Shown: positions 26,902 through 36,609 of the stretch, one piece after another
Layout of the letters: every line of letters begins with the position of its first letter
Position numbering within the stretch: position 1 is the stretch's first letter
Source: Marinomonas pontica
GTDB lineage: Bacteria > Pseudomonadota > Gammaproteobacteria > Pseudomonadales > Marinomonadaceae
Reading direction: 5' to 3'
Assembly: GCF_026191375.1 (NCBI RefSeq)
Contig: NZ_JAODTL010000043.1
Coordinates: 1 to 64,000, forward strand
DNA: 64,000 nt
The notes under the pieces: generated by a model
Told to the model about the DNA's origin: nothing
Databases searched by the model: none
Seen by the model: the letters and a program-made list of their open reading frames with translations, nothing else
Made by a program: the position numbers and the translations under genes

Positions 26902-27438
26902 ATGATGGATTTAAAAGGTTTACCAGAAACGACGGCCAGTTTGCCTCCTGTGCATACATGGACGCCGCCATTTTGTGGTGACATGGATCTTGTCATAAAG
27001 GCAAATGGTGAATGGATTCATGAAGGTGGCAAAATAAAACGCCCGGCGATGGTAACTATGTTTAGCCGTATTTTGTGGTTTGAAAAGGGCGAGTACTTTT
27101 TAGTAACGCCGGTTGAAAAGGTTCGAGTTCAGGTTGAAGATGCGCCTTTTTTGGTGGTTGGTTGGCAGTGGGTCGACAGTGAGCTGGGTAAGGCTATTGA
27201 ATTTGTTACTCATACAGACGACCGCCTGGTGTTGGGTGTTGGTTGTGATTTGTGGATGGCGTTTTTTCAGAATGAAGAGCGTCCCTATGTCTCAATGCGT
27301 TACGGAATGAAGGCGTTGGTGGGTAGAAATGTCTTTTATGATCTTGCTGAGTATCTTGAACCGGTAAAAACATCAGAGGGCGAGGGTATTGGCCTTATTA
27401 GTGCCGGTAAAAGCTACCTTTTAATGAAAGATGAATAA
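26902..27438 (+). CDS. DUF1285 family protein
   Basis: A 178-residue soluble protein. PPVHTWTPPFCGDMDLVIKA, GEWIHEGGKIKRPAMVTMFS and VTPVEKVRVQVEDAPFLVV are the defining stretches of DUF1285 proteins, whose structure is known but not their function. A strong AGGAGG site precedes the ATG. It is followed 86 bases later by a DEAD-box helicase on the same strand, with a TATAAT box at 27460-27465 suggesting a separate promoter for the helicase. Confidence 0.8.
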   Translation: MMDLKGLPETTASLPPVHTWTPPFCGDMDLVIKANGEWIHEGGKIKRPAMVTMFSRILWFEKGEYFLVTPVEKVRVQVEDAPFLVVGWQWVDSELGKAIEFVTHTDDRLVLGVGCDLWMAFFQNEERPYVSMRYGMKALVGRNVFYDLAEYLEPVKTSEGEGIGLISAGKSYLLMKDE

Positions 27439-27524
27439 CGAATTTTCACGCTCCTAGGTTATAATAAGTAGATTAAACGCAACGTTTTGTTTGTGCCGTA
27501 TTTTTGTTTTAAAGGGGTATTTGT

Positions 27525-28871
27525 TTGTTATTCAAAGAATTTGGTTTTGATAATCGTATTTTAACGTCTATCGGTCATTTAGGGTTTGATGTGGCGACGG
27601 AAATTCAAGCTCGCGCTATTCCTGAAGCGATGGCCGGGCGTGATTTATTGGCGTCGTCAAAAACTGGATCTGGAAAAACACTCGCTTATCTTTTGCCTGC
27701 TCTGCACCGCGTTTACAAGAAAAAAGCGTTGTCTAAACGTGATCCTCGTGTGGTGATTTTAGTACCAACTCGCGAGTTGGCAAAACAAGTCTATGGTCAG
27801 TTGCGACTTTTGCTGGCGTCCAGTCGTTTTACTTCCATCCTTATTCAGGGTGGGGAAAATTTTAACGACCAACATAAGTCGCTGCAAAAAGACCCTCATT
27901 TTATCGTCGCGACACCAGGACGTTTAGTTGACCATCTAAAGCAACGTCATGTGTTCTTAGAGGGGCTTGAGTTGCTTATTTTGGACGAAGCTGATCGCAT
28001 GTTGGATCTAGGCTTTGCGGATGCGATGCGAGCCATCAATGATGCCGCTAATCACCGCCAACGTCAGACGCTGTTCTTTTCTGCGACATTAGACAATACC
28101 GATGTGAGCGCGATTGCCAATGAACTGCTAAGAGAGCCTTCTCGTGTGGCGGTTGGTCAAGGCTTTGACGAGCACACTGATATTTCCCAACATGTGTTTT
28201 TATGTGACCATTTAGATCATAAAGAAGCGCTTTTGAAGCATTTGTTAGTAGGGCAAACGATCAAGCAGGCGATTGTGTTTACTGCAACGAAAAGTGACAC
28301 GGTACGTTTGTCTGAAATCATTGCAAGCTGGGGGCTGAGTACTCAGGCATTAAACGGTAATCTATCGCAAAGCGCGCGTAATAAAACGATGGAGAGTTTT
28401 GCAAAAGGTCAGTTTGATGTTTTGGTCAGTACCGATGTGGCATCACGCGGTTTGGACATTGCTAGTGTTTCGCATGTGTTTAACTTCGATCTGCCTAAGC
28501 AAGCGGAAGAGTTTGTCCATAGAACTGGGCGAACTGGTCGTGCCGGGTTTAAAGGTGATGCTTATTCATTGGTTGGTCCAAAGGACTGGGTAAACTTTAA
28601 AGCCATTGAAGCGTACTTGCAAAAAACGTTTTCGATTGAGGTGATAGACGGTTTTGAGGCGAAATTTAAAGGGCTGGTGCCGCCAAAGCCTGCTCGCGCC
28701 ATTAACAATAAACCTAAGGCAAAAACAGCGCCGAAGTCACAGAAGAAATCACCGAAAAAATCGGCTGCTAAAGCACGTTTCCATGATAATCAGCAAGACG
28801 GTTTTGACGCCTTCAAGTTGCCTGCTAAGCGTAATACATCTGCCGTCGACTTGGGCGATGAAGACGAGTAG
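27525..28871 (+). CDS. DEAD-box ATP-dependent RNA helicase (SrmB/RhlE-like)
   Basis: A 448-residue helicase starting at TTG (27525) after AAAGGGG. Motifs in order: FDVATEIQARAIP (Q motif), SSKTGSGKT (Walker A, about 43-51), PTRELA, TPGRL, DEAD, SAT, and HRTGRTGRAG. The C-terminus after about residue 385 is a basic lysine/alanine-rich tail (KAKTAPKSQKKSPKKSAAKA), typical of helicases that bind structured RNA. It is the second DEAD-box helicase in the window and lacks the DbpA RNA-binding domain, so a different RNA target in ribosome assembly or decay is likely. Confidence 0.88.
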   Translation: MLFKEFGFDNRILTSIGHLGFDVATEIQARAIPEAMAGRDLLASSKTGSGKTLAYLLPALHRVYKKKALSKRDPRVVILVPTRELAKQVYGQLRLLLASSRFTSILIQGGENFNDQHKSLQKDPHFIVATPGRLVDHLKQRHVFLEGLELLILDEADRMLDLGFADAMRAINDAANHRQRQTLFFSATLDNTDVSAIANELLREPSRVAVGQGFDEHTDISQHVFLCDHLDHKEALLKHLLVGQTIKQAIVFTATKSDTVRLSEIIASWGLSTQALNGNLSQSARNKTMESFAKGQFDVLVSTDVASRGLDIASVSHVFNFDLPKQAEEFVHRTGRTGRAGFKGDAYSLVGPKDWVNFKAIEAYLQKTFSIEVIDGFEAKFKGLVPPKPARAINNKPKAKTAPKSQKKSPKKSAAKARFHDNQQDGFDAFKLPAKRNTSAVDLGDEDE

Positions 28872-28975
28872 CAGGTTAATATTGGACGATTTTTTAGAAG
28901 ATATGATTTATTAATTGACAGATAAGTCATATTCACGTTATTGGTTAATCTTTCTTATCTATTGGAGATGAGCTT

Positions 28976-29872
28976 ATTAATCGTTTGCCCCCGTTAAATT
29001 CATTGAAGTGTTTCGAATCTGCTGCTCGACATGGCAGTTTCAACAAAGCAGCCAAAGAATTGTCTGTAACACCTTCCGCAATCAGTCATCAAATCAAAGG
29101 CTTGGAAAGTTTTCTTGGCCTTGAGTTGTTTCGACGCACTAAGCGAAAAGTGATATTAACGGACGCAGGGGAGTCATACTTAAAGCCAATTAAAAGCATT
29201 TTCGAGCAATTAGAAAGCGCCACATCGGAGTTAAAGAGCAAACAAAAAAGCGGTTCTTTGCGATTGGCTGTGGCGCCTGCATTCCTAACGCGTTGGTTGA
29301 TGCCGAGAATGGAGAGTTTCCAAGATCGCTATCCTGACATTCAAATTGAGATTAGCTCGTCTACTGGTTTGATCGACTTTTCGGCCAATGATATTGATAT
29401 GGCCGTTTACTTTGGTAGTGGCGATTGGGAGGATGTTGAGGCGCATTATTTACGACCTGCACGTCTTGCTCCTGTTTGTAATCCTAGATTGATTAAGCCT
29501 GAACAGCCTATTGTTAAGCCAGAAGACATGCGCTTTTATCCATTGCTTCATGTCACCAAACGAAAGGATGAGTGGCATGATTGGCTTCAGCAGCATGATC
29601 TTGATCCGAAACTGTTTCGTCGAGGACTGATGTTTTCAAGCGGCTCGTTAACGGCAGGAGCTGCGGCCCAAGGCTTGGGCATATCGCTTACCGACCCAGA
29701 ATTGATTATGCCGGAAATTGAAGCCGGAACGTTAAAAGTGCTTTTTGATCAGCATTTAATCACCAACCGATCTTTTTACCTTGTTTACGAAAAACGCCGC
29801 TCTGTGACCTCCGCCATGTTGGCTTTTAAAGAGTGGATCATCGAACAAATGGCAGGTAATAAGACTCAGTAG
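28976..29872 (+). CDS. LysR family transcriptional regulator (GcvA-like)
   Basis: About 298 residues. LPPLNSLKCFESAARHGSFN plus VTPSAISHQIKGLESFLGLELF form the DNA-binding domain, in the GcvA/AmpR wording. The start is uncertain: TTG at 28985 has its GGAG site 17-20 bases away, while ATT at 28976 (reading INRLPPLN, like the MSKRLPPLN of GcvA) lies 8 bases after GGAG at 28964-28967. A third possibility is a missing base after the ATG at 28968. I place the start at ATT on spacing and homology, with low certainty. It precedes ppnP; its target is unknown. Confidence 0.8.
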   Translation: MNRLPPLNSLKCFESAARHGSFNKAAKELSVTPSAISHQIKGLESFLGLELFRRTKRKVILTDAGESYLKPIKSIFEQLESATSELKSKQKSGSLRLAVAPAFLTRWLMPRMESFQDRYPDIQIEISSSTGLIDFSANDIDMAVYFGSGDWEDVEAHYLRPARLAPVCNPRLIKPEQPIVKPEDMRFYPLLHVTKRKDEWHDWLQQHDLDPKLFRRGLMFSSGSLTAGAAAQGLGISLTDPELIMPEIEAGTLKVLFDQHLITNRSFYLVYEKRRSVTSAMLAFKEWIIEQMAGNKTQ

Positions 29873-29941
29873 AATACGTAATAACGGATTGATCAAACTT
29901 GATATTGTACCGAAATTTATAACGAAAATGAGAGTTTATAT

Positions 29942-30232
29942 ATGAGTGCAGCGTTAACCGTAAACAGCTATTTTGATGAAAAAGTAAAATCCATTGCGCT
30001 AGACAATGCTGAAGGCACATCGACTGTTGGTGTCATGTCTATTGGCGACTATGAGTTTGGCACAAGTCAGAGAGAGTACATGACGGTCGTGTCGGGTGCG
30101 CTGACGGTTAAACTGCCAGATCAAAGTGAATGGAAGACATTTGTGAAAGGCGATACGTTTATTGTGGAAGCCAATCAATCTTTTCAGTTAAAAGTGGAAG
30201 AAACCACGGCGTATCTTTGCCGATACGAATGA
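29942..30232 (+). CDS. ppnP: Pyrimidine/purine nucleoside phosphorylase PpnP
   Basis: A 96-residue single cupin-like domain (formerly YaiE/DUF1255). [31 protein letters not shown] and the C-terminal YLCRYE fit the family closely. PpnP splits several nucleosides with phosphate into base and ribose-1-phosphate. The preceding LysR gene ends 69 bases upstream on the same strand. A terminator follows. Confidence 0.9.
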   Translation: MSAALTVNSYFDEKVKSIALDNAEGTSTVGVMSIGDYEFGTSQREYMTVVSGALTVKLPDQSEWKTFVKGDTFIVEANQSFQLKVEETTAYLCRYE

Positions 30233-30254
30233 TTGATTAGGTCAAATATAATTG

Positions 30255-30286
30255 TAAAAAAAGGGCTGATTGATCAGCCCTTTTTT
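30255..30286. terminator. Bidirectional intrinsic terminator
   Basis: AAAAAAAGGGCTGA pairs with TCAGCCCTTTTTT around TTGA. It lies between convergent ppnP and mltD. Confidence 0.85.
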
Positions 30287-30315
30287 GTGTGCGATTGTGT
30301 CTGTGAAGGTGATTG

Positions 30316-31962
30316 TTAACCACCAACCACGTTGACTAAGAGTGTGACTTTATCGCCTGGTTGAACATATTTTTGACTGCCAACTTTAGGGTTCCAATCT
30401 TTAATGTCATTGATGGATACTTTGAATTTATTGGCCACCACCGCAAGGGATTCGCCTGAACGAATGGTATAGACCACTTTTTTCATGACGCTGCGAGTGC
30501 TGCTTTCAGAAGGTTTTGGCTCTAACCACACAACTAATTTTTTGCCTGGCATCAATGGGTCGGCTAATCCCATATTGTTCCAGCGAGCCAGCGTTTTGCT
30601 GTCCGTGCCGTATTTATTGGAGATCAACCATAAACTGTCTCCCGCATTCACGGTGTAGTTGATTTTTATTCGATTGCGATTTGGTGCGCGAGACTGTTTC
30701 GCGAGCAATCGTTGATGCGAGCTTAGCGTGTAGCTTTCAATTTTATTGCCCGCCACAGGAATCATAAGTTCTTGGCCAACTCGTATCATGGTGGAGGAAA
30801 TCTTATTTACATCCTGAAGAACGTTGACGGTTGTATTGTGCTGCTTTGCCACTAGCAATAAGTTGTCGCCGGCTTTAACGGTGTATCGAACCCAGGTGAC
30901 GCGCTCATTACTTGGAATCTCAGCCAATTTTGTTCTAAATTGCTTGGCTTTAGAAATTGGCATTAATAAGCGATGAGGGCCATCTGGTGATGTCGCCCAT
31001 TGGTTAAACCCAGGGTTCAACAAGTACACTTCATCGATGCTTATTTCAGCCATGTCTGCTGCTTGCGCTAAATCGAGCTGCCCGCCAATATTGACGACAT
31101 CAAAATACGGCTTATTAGGAATGAAATAGGTCGAATAGTTGTACTTCTCTGGGTTCTTGATGATTTTAGCTAACGCAATCAGCTTGGGTACATAAGCACG
31201 CGTTTCTTTTGGTAGATCCAATGACCAGAAATCGGTTGGTTTACCTGCTTTTTTATTCTTTCTGATGGCTCTTAAAACGGTGCCTTCGCCGGAATTGTAC
31301 GAGGCAAGGGCGTGCAGCCAGTTACCATCAAACATTTTATTAAGTCGCGTTAAGTAGGCAATAGCCGCTTGAGTTGAGCCAATGATGTCTCTGCGTCCGT
31401 CATACCACCATGTTTGGTCGAGGCCATACATTTGACCGGTTGACGGAATGAACTGCCACGGACCCGAAGCGCGCCCGTGACTGTAGCCAAATGGATCAAA
31501 ACCACTTTCTACGATAGGTAACAAGGCTATTTCGGTAGGAATACCGGCTTTTTCTAGTTCATCTACAATATAGTAAAGGTAACGTTCCCCTCGTTTAGAC
31601 ACTCGATCCAAATACGATGGATGGGAGCTGAACCAGCGAAGTTGTGATGACAGACGTGGACGGTCAATATCTAGGTTAAGTTGATATCCGGCACGAATTC
31701 TTTCCCAAATGTCTGCTGGCGCTTTAGGCTTGGTGACAGCAACGACAGGTTCTTCTTCTGGAAGTATTTCTTCTTCTGCGCTGTTTACAGGAGGAACGGT
31801 ATCAATAAAGCCAAGTTGTTCTGTGTCAGCCTCAACGATGTCTGTGTCGTCAGCCGATTCTATAGATTCAATAGGAGCGTCGTTTTTTTCTAATTTTGAG
31901 GTGGTTTGACATGCGCTTAGGGCTAGGCTGGCAAGACAAATCCAGAAAATTTTATATATCAT
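30316..31962 (-). CDS. mltD: Membrane-bound lytic murein transglycosylase D
   Basis: A 548-residue lipoprotein from the ATG at 31962 (lipobox LSAC, C18). After an acidic linker, the goose-lysozyme-like catalytic domain has ALLPIVESGFDPFGYSHGRA with the catalytic glutamate, then SGPWQFIPSTGQMYGL and ALASYNSGEGTV. Three LysM peptidoglycan-binding repeats follow, beginning YTVKAGDNLLLVAK, YTVNAGDSLWLISN and YTIRSGESLAVVAN. It cleaves glycan strands to 1,6-anhydro ends in wall remodelling. A GTG three codons earlier is an alternative start. The divergent or upstream neighbour gloB is also on the minus strand, as in many gammaproteobacteria. Confidence 0.92.
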   Translation of the reverse strand: MIYKIFWICLASLALSACQTTSKLEKNDAPIESIESADDTDIVEADTEQLGFIDTVPPVNSAEEEILPEEEPVVAVTKPKAPADIWERIRAGYQLNLDIDRPRLSSQLRWFSSHPSYLDRVSKRGERYLYYIVDELEKAGIPTEIALLPIVESGFDPFGYSHGRASGPWQFIPSTGQMYGLDQTWWYDGRRDIIGSTQAAIAYLTRLNKMFDGNWLHALASYNSGEGTVLRAIRKNKKAGKPTDFWSLDLPKETRAYVPKLIALAKIIKNPEKYNYSTYFIPNKPYFDVVNIGGQLDLAQAADMAEISIDEVYLLNPGFNQWATSPDGPHRLLMPISKAKQFRTKLAEIPSNERVTWVRYTVKAGDNLLLVAKQHNTTVNVLQDVNKISSTMIRVGQELMIPVAGNKIESYTLSSHQRLLAKQSRAPNRNRIKINYTVNAGDSLWLISNKYGTDSKTLARWNNMGLADPLMPGKKLVVWLEPKPSESSTRSVMKKVVYTIRSGESLAVVANKFKVSINDIKDWNPKVGSQKYVQPGDKVTLLVNVVGG

Positions 31963-32016
31963 GTAGGCCACAAATTTGAGTAAAGTTTGGACATTTTAAA
32001 GGTGTGACGAGAGAGG

Positions 32017-32790
32017 TCAACTAAAACTATCTTTGGCACGCCTTACCTGACTGAATGCCGCGACGTAATCATTGGCTGGAATCTCGTTAAGTTGTTGTGC
32101 TGCATGGTTTTTAAGTGACTCGATGTGGGTTCTTAAAAACGGGTTGGTTTTTTTCTCGAGATGCAGTGTGGTAGGCAGTGTTGGTTCGTTATTCGTGCGC
32201 TGTGTATGGCTAGTCAGGTTACTTTGAATTAAAGGTTTGTTTTCTGGTTCTAGAGAAAGGGCAAAACGATAATTGGCTAAAGTGTACTCGTGAGTTGCGT
32301 AAATGTAGGTGTGATCGGGAAGATTAGCTATCTTTTGCATGGCGTTGAGCATCTGCTCTGGCGTGCCTTCCATTATCCTTCCGCAACCCCCTTTGAATAA
32401 GGTATCACCACTAAATAATACAGGCTGATCGCCTTCTGAAAAATAACATAAATGGTCTAGCGTGTGCCCGGGGGTTGCGATGACTTGAAAGTCATTTGAA
32501 AATACGGTGATTTTGTCTCCATCTATCACGGGATGTGTCACCAGCTCTTTCAGGTGGCTGGGGCCGTAAACTGGGCAGTTTGTATGGTGTTTTAATACCG
32601 CAACGCCACCAGTATGATCTTTGTGGTGATGTGTAATCAAAATGCCTGTTAGTGTTGCGCTGTGCTGGGTGCAAAAATCCAAAACGACATTGGCATCGCC
32701 TGGGTCTACTGCCCAGATGTCTGAACTATCTTTATCTTGGACTATCCAGATATAATTGTCTTGAAAAGCAGGAAGCGGAAAGATGGTCAT
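32017..32790 (-). CDS. gloB: Hydroxyacylglutathione hydrolase (glyoxalase II)
   Basis: A 257-residue metallo-beta-lactamase-fold enzyme with metal motif THHHKDHTGG (about 53-62), ATPGHTLDHLCYF, FSGDTLFKGGCGRIMEGTPEQM and the glutathione-site ATHEYTLANYRFAL. It hydrolyses S-lactoylglutathione to lactate and glutathione in methylglyoxal detoxification. Full length. It is divergent from the methyltransferase-rnhA-dnaQ group, the same order as gloB-yafS-rnhA-dnaQ in E. coli. Confidence 0.94.
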   Translation of the reverse strand: MTIFPLPAFQDNYIWIVQDKDSSDIWAVDPGDANVVLDFCTQHSATLTGILITHHHKDHTGGVAVLKHHTNCPVYGPSHLKELVTHPVIDGDKITVFSNDFQVIATPGHTLDHLCYFSEGDQPVLFSGDTLFKGGCGRIMEGTPEQMLNAMQKIANLPDHTYIYATHEYTLANYRFALSLEPENKPLIQSNLTSHTQRTNNEPTLPTTLHLEKKTNPFLRTHIESLKNHAAQQLNEIPANDYVAAFSQVRRAKDSFS

Positions 32791-32882
32791 AGGTTGTCAA
32801 CTTTGTATAGGTTGTTATATTTCGTATGGCGTGCTTAAAAATAAATACATCGTCATGCCGTTATAAATAGAGAATTCATTGT

Positions 32883-33622
32883 ATGTTGGATGATCAATCA
32901 AGACAATTTTTTCAAAATTGGTATAAAACAGACTTGGGTGAGAGTGTCTTAGAGCAGGAGCGAAAAGAGCTTGTTGCTGAGCTTGACTCAGCCGTGGGAT
33001 ATTACTTAGTCACACAGTCGCCACTCAAGGATCTTCCATTACAAAATCATCGCCTTAGAGAAAGTATTATCATTGCGCCAGTACTGGAATTTGGTGCGCC
33101 TAGCCATACTGTGGTTGCTAGGGCGAGTGAGCTGCCTTTCGAAGCGGATGGCGTGGATGTGCATATTTTTCATCACACCCTTGATATTTCTGCTACACCT
33201 CATGATGACTTGAGAGAAGCAACAAGAACGTTATTGCCAAGCGGTAAACTCATTATTATTGGTTTTAACCCTTGGAGTTTGTGGGGGCTGTGCCGCCTGT
33301 TTAGAAAAAAGTAAAAGCGCCTTGGTGCGGTCAGTTTATTGCGCATCAACGACTTGAGGACTGGTTAAAAGTAGCCGGACTGACGTTAGATACAAAACGC
33401 TTTATTTATTACGAGCCGCCATTGCAAAGTGGTAAGTGGCGGTCTCGATTTAATTGGATTGATAAAATGCTAAGGCCGTTGAAGCTGCCATTTAGTGGGG
33501 TATATGTAATGACCGCGACTAAACAGGTAAGGCGTTTTATTCCATTGAAACCTCGTTGGTCTGGGGCTCGAGTTCGAGTGCCGCCATTATCGAAGCCAAC
33601 AGTAAAAGAGATGAAAGAGTGA
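32883..33622 (+). pseudogene. SAM-dependent methyltransferase (YafS-like), frameshifted
   Basis: The first frame encodes a methyltransferase-like region ending LPSGKLIIIGFNPWSLWGLCRLFRKK and stops at 33314. One extra A in the AAAAAA run at 33305-33310 joins it to VKAPWCGQFIAHQRLEDWLK, then YYEPPLQSGKWRSRFNWIDK and a stop at 33622, about 246 residues, the size of YafS. FNPWSLWGL and the W-R-R pattern are typical of this family, which always sits between gloB and rnhA in many gammaproteobacteria. Its substrate is unknown. The downstream rnhA GTG overlaps its stop. Confidence 0.8.
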
Positions 33623-34061
33623 AAAAGGTTGTAATGTACACAGACGGTGCGTGCAAGGAAACCCTGGCATTGGTGGTTGGGGCGCTTGGCTGACCTTTGG
33701 TGAGCATGAGAAACGATTGTGTGGTGGTGAGCAAGACACAACCAATAATCGTATGGAGTTGATGGGGGCCATTGAAGGGTTGCGTGCATTGAAAGAAAAG
33801 TGCTCCGTCACACTTTACACGGACTCCTCCTATGTTCAAAAAGGCATTACCGAATGGCTGGCGGGTTGGAAGCGAAAGGGCTGGATGACGGCTTCTAAGC
33901 AGCCGGTTAAGAATAAAGACCTTTGGCAAGCCTTGGATGAGCAATGCCAATATCATGACGTTACTTGGAAGTGGGTAAAAGGTCATGCTGGGATAGAGGG
34001 CAATGAAATTGCCGACCAATTGGCAAACCAAGGCATTGATCAATTAAGGGCGGCATCATGA
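33619..34061 (+). pseudogene. rnhA: Ribonuclease HI, frameshifted
   Basis: RNase HI degrades the RNA of RNA-DNA hybrids. From GTG at 33619 the frame reads [12 protein letters not shown] and is then lost; one extra G near 33657 gives [12 protein letters not shown] and continues to 34061, about 147 residues. All catalytic residues are present in the corrected protein: D in YTDGACKGNPG, E in [11 protein letters not shown] in LYTDSSYV and D in [10 protein letters not shown], plus the histidine of KGHAGIEG. The gene ends on the dnaQ start (ATGA overlap). Since the loss would truncate a conserved enzyme after about 13 residues, a base-calling error is likely. Confidence 0.9.
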
Positions 34062-34771
34062 GACAGGTTGTTCTTGATACGGAAACAACGGGCATCGATC
34101 CGAAGCAAGGTCATCGTATAATCGAGATAGGTTGTGTGGAGATGATCGGACGTAAATTAACGAAGCGTCACTTTCATGTTTACATCAACCCAGACCGAGA
34201 AGTCGAAGAAGAAGCATTCCGAGTACACGGAATCAGTAATGAATTTTTGGCGGATAAACCGCGTTTTCATGAAATTGCGCAAGAGTTCTTTGATTTTATC
34301 AAAGGGGCTGAACTGATCATTCATAACGCCCCGTTTGATATTGGCTTTATGGATCACGAGTTTGCTCGTATTGGTGGCTTCCCAAAAACCGCCGAGGTTT
34401 GTGGGGTCTTTGATAGTTTGGTGTACGCACGTAAAAAACACCCCGGTCAAAAGAATAACCTAGATATTCTTTGTAAGCGTTATGGTATTGATAACTCCCA
34501 CCGCGAGCTGCACGGCGCTTTATTGGACTCTGAAATCCTTGCGGATGTGTATTTGCTGATGACGGGCGGTCAAACCAGCTTGGGTTTGGCCAGCAGTTCT
34601 GAGTCTGAGTCAAAAGAAGAAGGTGATGTGGAAAAAATACGTCGTCTTGCTGCAAGCAGACCTGCTTTAAAGGTAATTAGAGCCAGCGAAGAAGAGTTAA
34701 AAGTCCATGAAGAACGCTTGGATTTGATTGATAAAAAGTCTGGTCAATCGTTGTGGCGGATAAAACATTAG
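34058..34771 (+). CDS. dnaQ: DNA polymerase III epsilon subunit (proofreading exonuclease)
   Basis: A 237-residue DEDDh 3'-5' exonuclease: Exo [10 protein letters not shown] (residues 5-13), Exo [14 protein letters not shown] and Exo [16 protein letters not shown]. After the domain, QTSLGL (about residue 172) resembles the sliding-clamp-binding motif of DnaQ, and the C-terminal helix-rich part would bind the polymerase alpha subunit. The ATG overlaps the rnhA stop by four bases, the standard rnhA-dnaQ arrangement (though divergent in E. coli). A terminator follows. Confidence 0.93.
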   Translation: MRQVVLDTETTGIDPKQGHRIIEIGCVEMIGRKLTKRHFHVYINPDREVEEEAFRVHGISNEFLADKPRFHEIAQEFFDFIKGAELIIHNAPFDIGFMDHEFARIGGFPKTAEVCGVFDSLVYARKKHPGQKNNLDILCKRYGIDNSHRELHGALLDSEILADVYLLMTGGQTSLGLASSSESESKEEGDVEKIRRLAASRPALKVIRASEEELKVHEERLDLIDKKSGQSLWRIKH

Positions 34772-34805
34772 GTACTCAATTTTACAAGTTGAGTAACCCA
34801 AATTT

Positions 34806-34838
34806 AAAAAGCCTTCAAATAACATGAAGGCTTTTTTT
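34806..34838. terminator. Bidirectional intrinsic terminator
   Basis: AAAAAGCCTTCA and TGAAGGCTTTTTTT pair around an AT-rich loop. It ends dnaQ and, from the other side, nhaB. Confidence 0.85.
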
Positions 34839-34854
34839 GTGCCTATGGAAGAGG

Positions 34855-36357
34855 CTACAGTAAGTACGTCACACAAAGGCCACCAACAATACTGAGTACT
34901 ATTGTGTAAGGCAGAGCCATCCATACCATTTTGCCATAAGACAATCGCAATAAAGGTGCGATGGCAGATGTCAGTAAAAATAGGAACGCGGCCTGTCCAT
35001 TCGGTGTGGCTACGCTTGGTAGATTGGTGCCGGTATTCACTGCGACCGCTAAGGTATCAAAATGCTCGCGAGTTATGGCGCCTGAATCCAGTGCGGCTTT
35101 GATTTCATTAATATAGACCGTTGCAACGAAGACATTATCACTGATCGCAGAGAGCAGTCCGTTTGCGATAAACAGCATAAGGGGTTGGCTATCTGTTGGC
35201 ATATTCAGCACAACATCAATGACTGGTTGAAATAAATGTTGAGAATGAATGACGGATACAACAGTGAAAAATACCACTAATAGCGCTGTGAAAGGCAGTG
35301 ATTCTTCAAATGCGTGACCGATACGATGTTCTTCAATGATGCCATTGAATGAGGTTAATAGGACGATAACCATCAAACCGACTAAACCAACTTCAGCAAC
35401 ATGGAAAGCAAGGGACAGTATCAAGACGATAGCGACAACACCTTGAACAATAAGCTGTGCTTTTGTTTTGTTGGTGTGTTTTTGGCTTTCCTCTTTTTCA
35501 AAATTATTTAGAATGTCTCGAACGGTATCTGGTAACTGTGCACCGTAGTCAAACCAAGCTGTTTTCTCTAAAACGATAACGGTTAGTAGTCCACAAATTA
35601 GGACCGGTATCGAAACAGGCGCTACATGAAGAAAAAATTCACCGAAGTTCCAGCCTGCGACTTTAGCAATGAGCAAGTTTTGTGGTTCGCCAACTAAGGT
35701 TGCGACACCGCCAAGTGCTGTGCCAACGGCTCCGTGCATAAGAAGATCACGTAAAAAAGAACGAAACTCATTTAAGTCCTCAGTGTTCACCGGCAAGATG
35801 GAGTCGTCTTTTCCGTGGTCGTGGTTTTTATTGGAGCTTTGGCCGGAAGCGGCCTTGTGATACACCGAATAAAAGCCGACGCCAACACTAATAAGTACGG
35901 CTGTGACGGTTAATGCGTCTAGAAAGGCAGAGAGCAGGGCGGCAGAAAAGCTAAATATCAACGAAATAACGATTTTCGATTTAATTTTTACAAGCAGTTT
36001 ATTAAAGATAAATAGCAGCATGTCTTTCATAAAGTAGATGCCGGCCACCATGAACATCAAAAGCAAAATAACTTCAATGTTATGAGAAACTTCATTGTAC
36101 ACCCCTTCTGGAGAGGTAAGCCCAAGTACAACGGCTTCAATAGCTAACAAGCCGCCAGGTTGTAAGGGGTAGCACTTTAGAGCCATGGCCAGCGTGAAAA
36201 TAAACTCAATAATTAATAGCCATCCTGCGACGAATGGCCCTAATACGACCAAAACGATAGGATTGATGATCAAAAAAGCTAGGATTATTTGTTTGTACCA
36301 AAGTGGCGAAGCACCGAGGAAGTTTCTTCCAAATGATTGGGACAGTGACGGCGTCAT
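34855..36357 (-). CDS. nhaB: Na+/H+ antiporter NhaB
   Basis: A 500-residue inner-membrane protein with about 12 membrane segments. The N-terminus [20 protein letters not shown] and the segments [40 protein letters not shown] and [19 protein letters not shown] are characteristic of NhaB. It exports Na+ in exchange for H+ (about 2:3), fitting a sodium-based energetics shared with the NQR complex in this window. Length agrees with the family. Its leader contains an AT-rich inverted repeat (36401-36447). Confidence 0.93.
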   Translation of the reverse strand: MTPSLSQSFGRNFLGASPLWYKQIILAFLIINPIVLVVLGPFVAGWLLIIEFIFTLAMALKCYPLQPGGLLAIEAVVLGLTSPEGVYNEVSHNIEVILLLMFMVAGIYFMKDMLLFIFNKLLVKIKSKIVISLIFSFSAALLSAFLDALTVTAVLISVGVGFYSVYHKAASGQSSNKNHDHGKDDSILPVNTEDLNEFRSFLRDLLMHGAVGTALGGVATLVGEPQNLLIAKVAGWNFGEFFLHVAPVSIPVLICGLLTVIVLEKTAWFDYGAQLPDTVRDILNNFEKEESQKHTNKTKAQLIVQGVVAIVLILSLAFHVAEVGLVGLMVIVLLTSFNGIIEEHRIGHAFEESLPFTALLVVFFTVVSVIHSQHLFQPVIDVVLNMPTDSQPLMLFIANGLLSAISDNVFVATVYINEIKAALDSGAITREHFDTLAVAVNTGTNLPSVATPNGQAAFLFLLTSAIAPLLRLSYGKMVWMALPYTIVLSIVGGLCVTYLL

Positions 36358-36400
36358 TGATTGCTCCTTTATAGAAAGGCACTTAAATGTGCAAAAAAAT

Positions 36401-36447
36401 TAACAGGATTTTTCTACTTTATTGAGGCAATCAAAAAAATCTTGTTA
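36401..36447. repeat. 13-bp inverted repeat in the nhaB leader
   Basis: TAACAGGATTTTT (36401-36413) faces AAAAATCTTGTTA (36435-36447); 12 of 13 positions pair exactly and the remaining one is a wobble on the plus strand. Read on the minus strand, the direction of nhaB, the second arm is followed by TTTTTTT (after AA), about 44 bases before the nhaB ATG, so it could be a leader terminator or a regulator site. Confidence 0.45.
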
Positions 36448-36609
36448 GCTTTCTTATAATTATTTTTACTAGGAAGGCTTTTCAAAGTGTGCAGATAATA
36501 AGGCAAATACAAAACAGTATCTATAGCGTTATATCATTGAAAGAGATTGTTATTTACAAAAATACCCCCAGTATACCTAGAGCTTATGACTATTTAGGGG
36601 AAATAAAAA

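Noticed and set aside
33409-34043. Minus-strand frames opposite the methyltransferase and rnhA
   Set aside because: They are antisense shadows of genes with clear protein matches on the plus strand.
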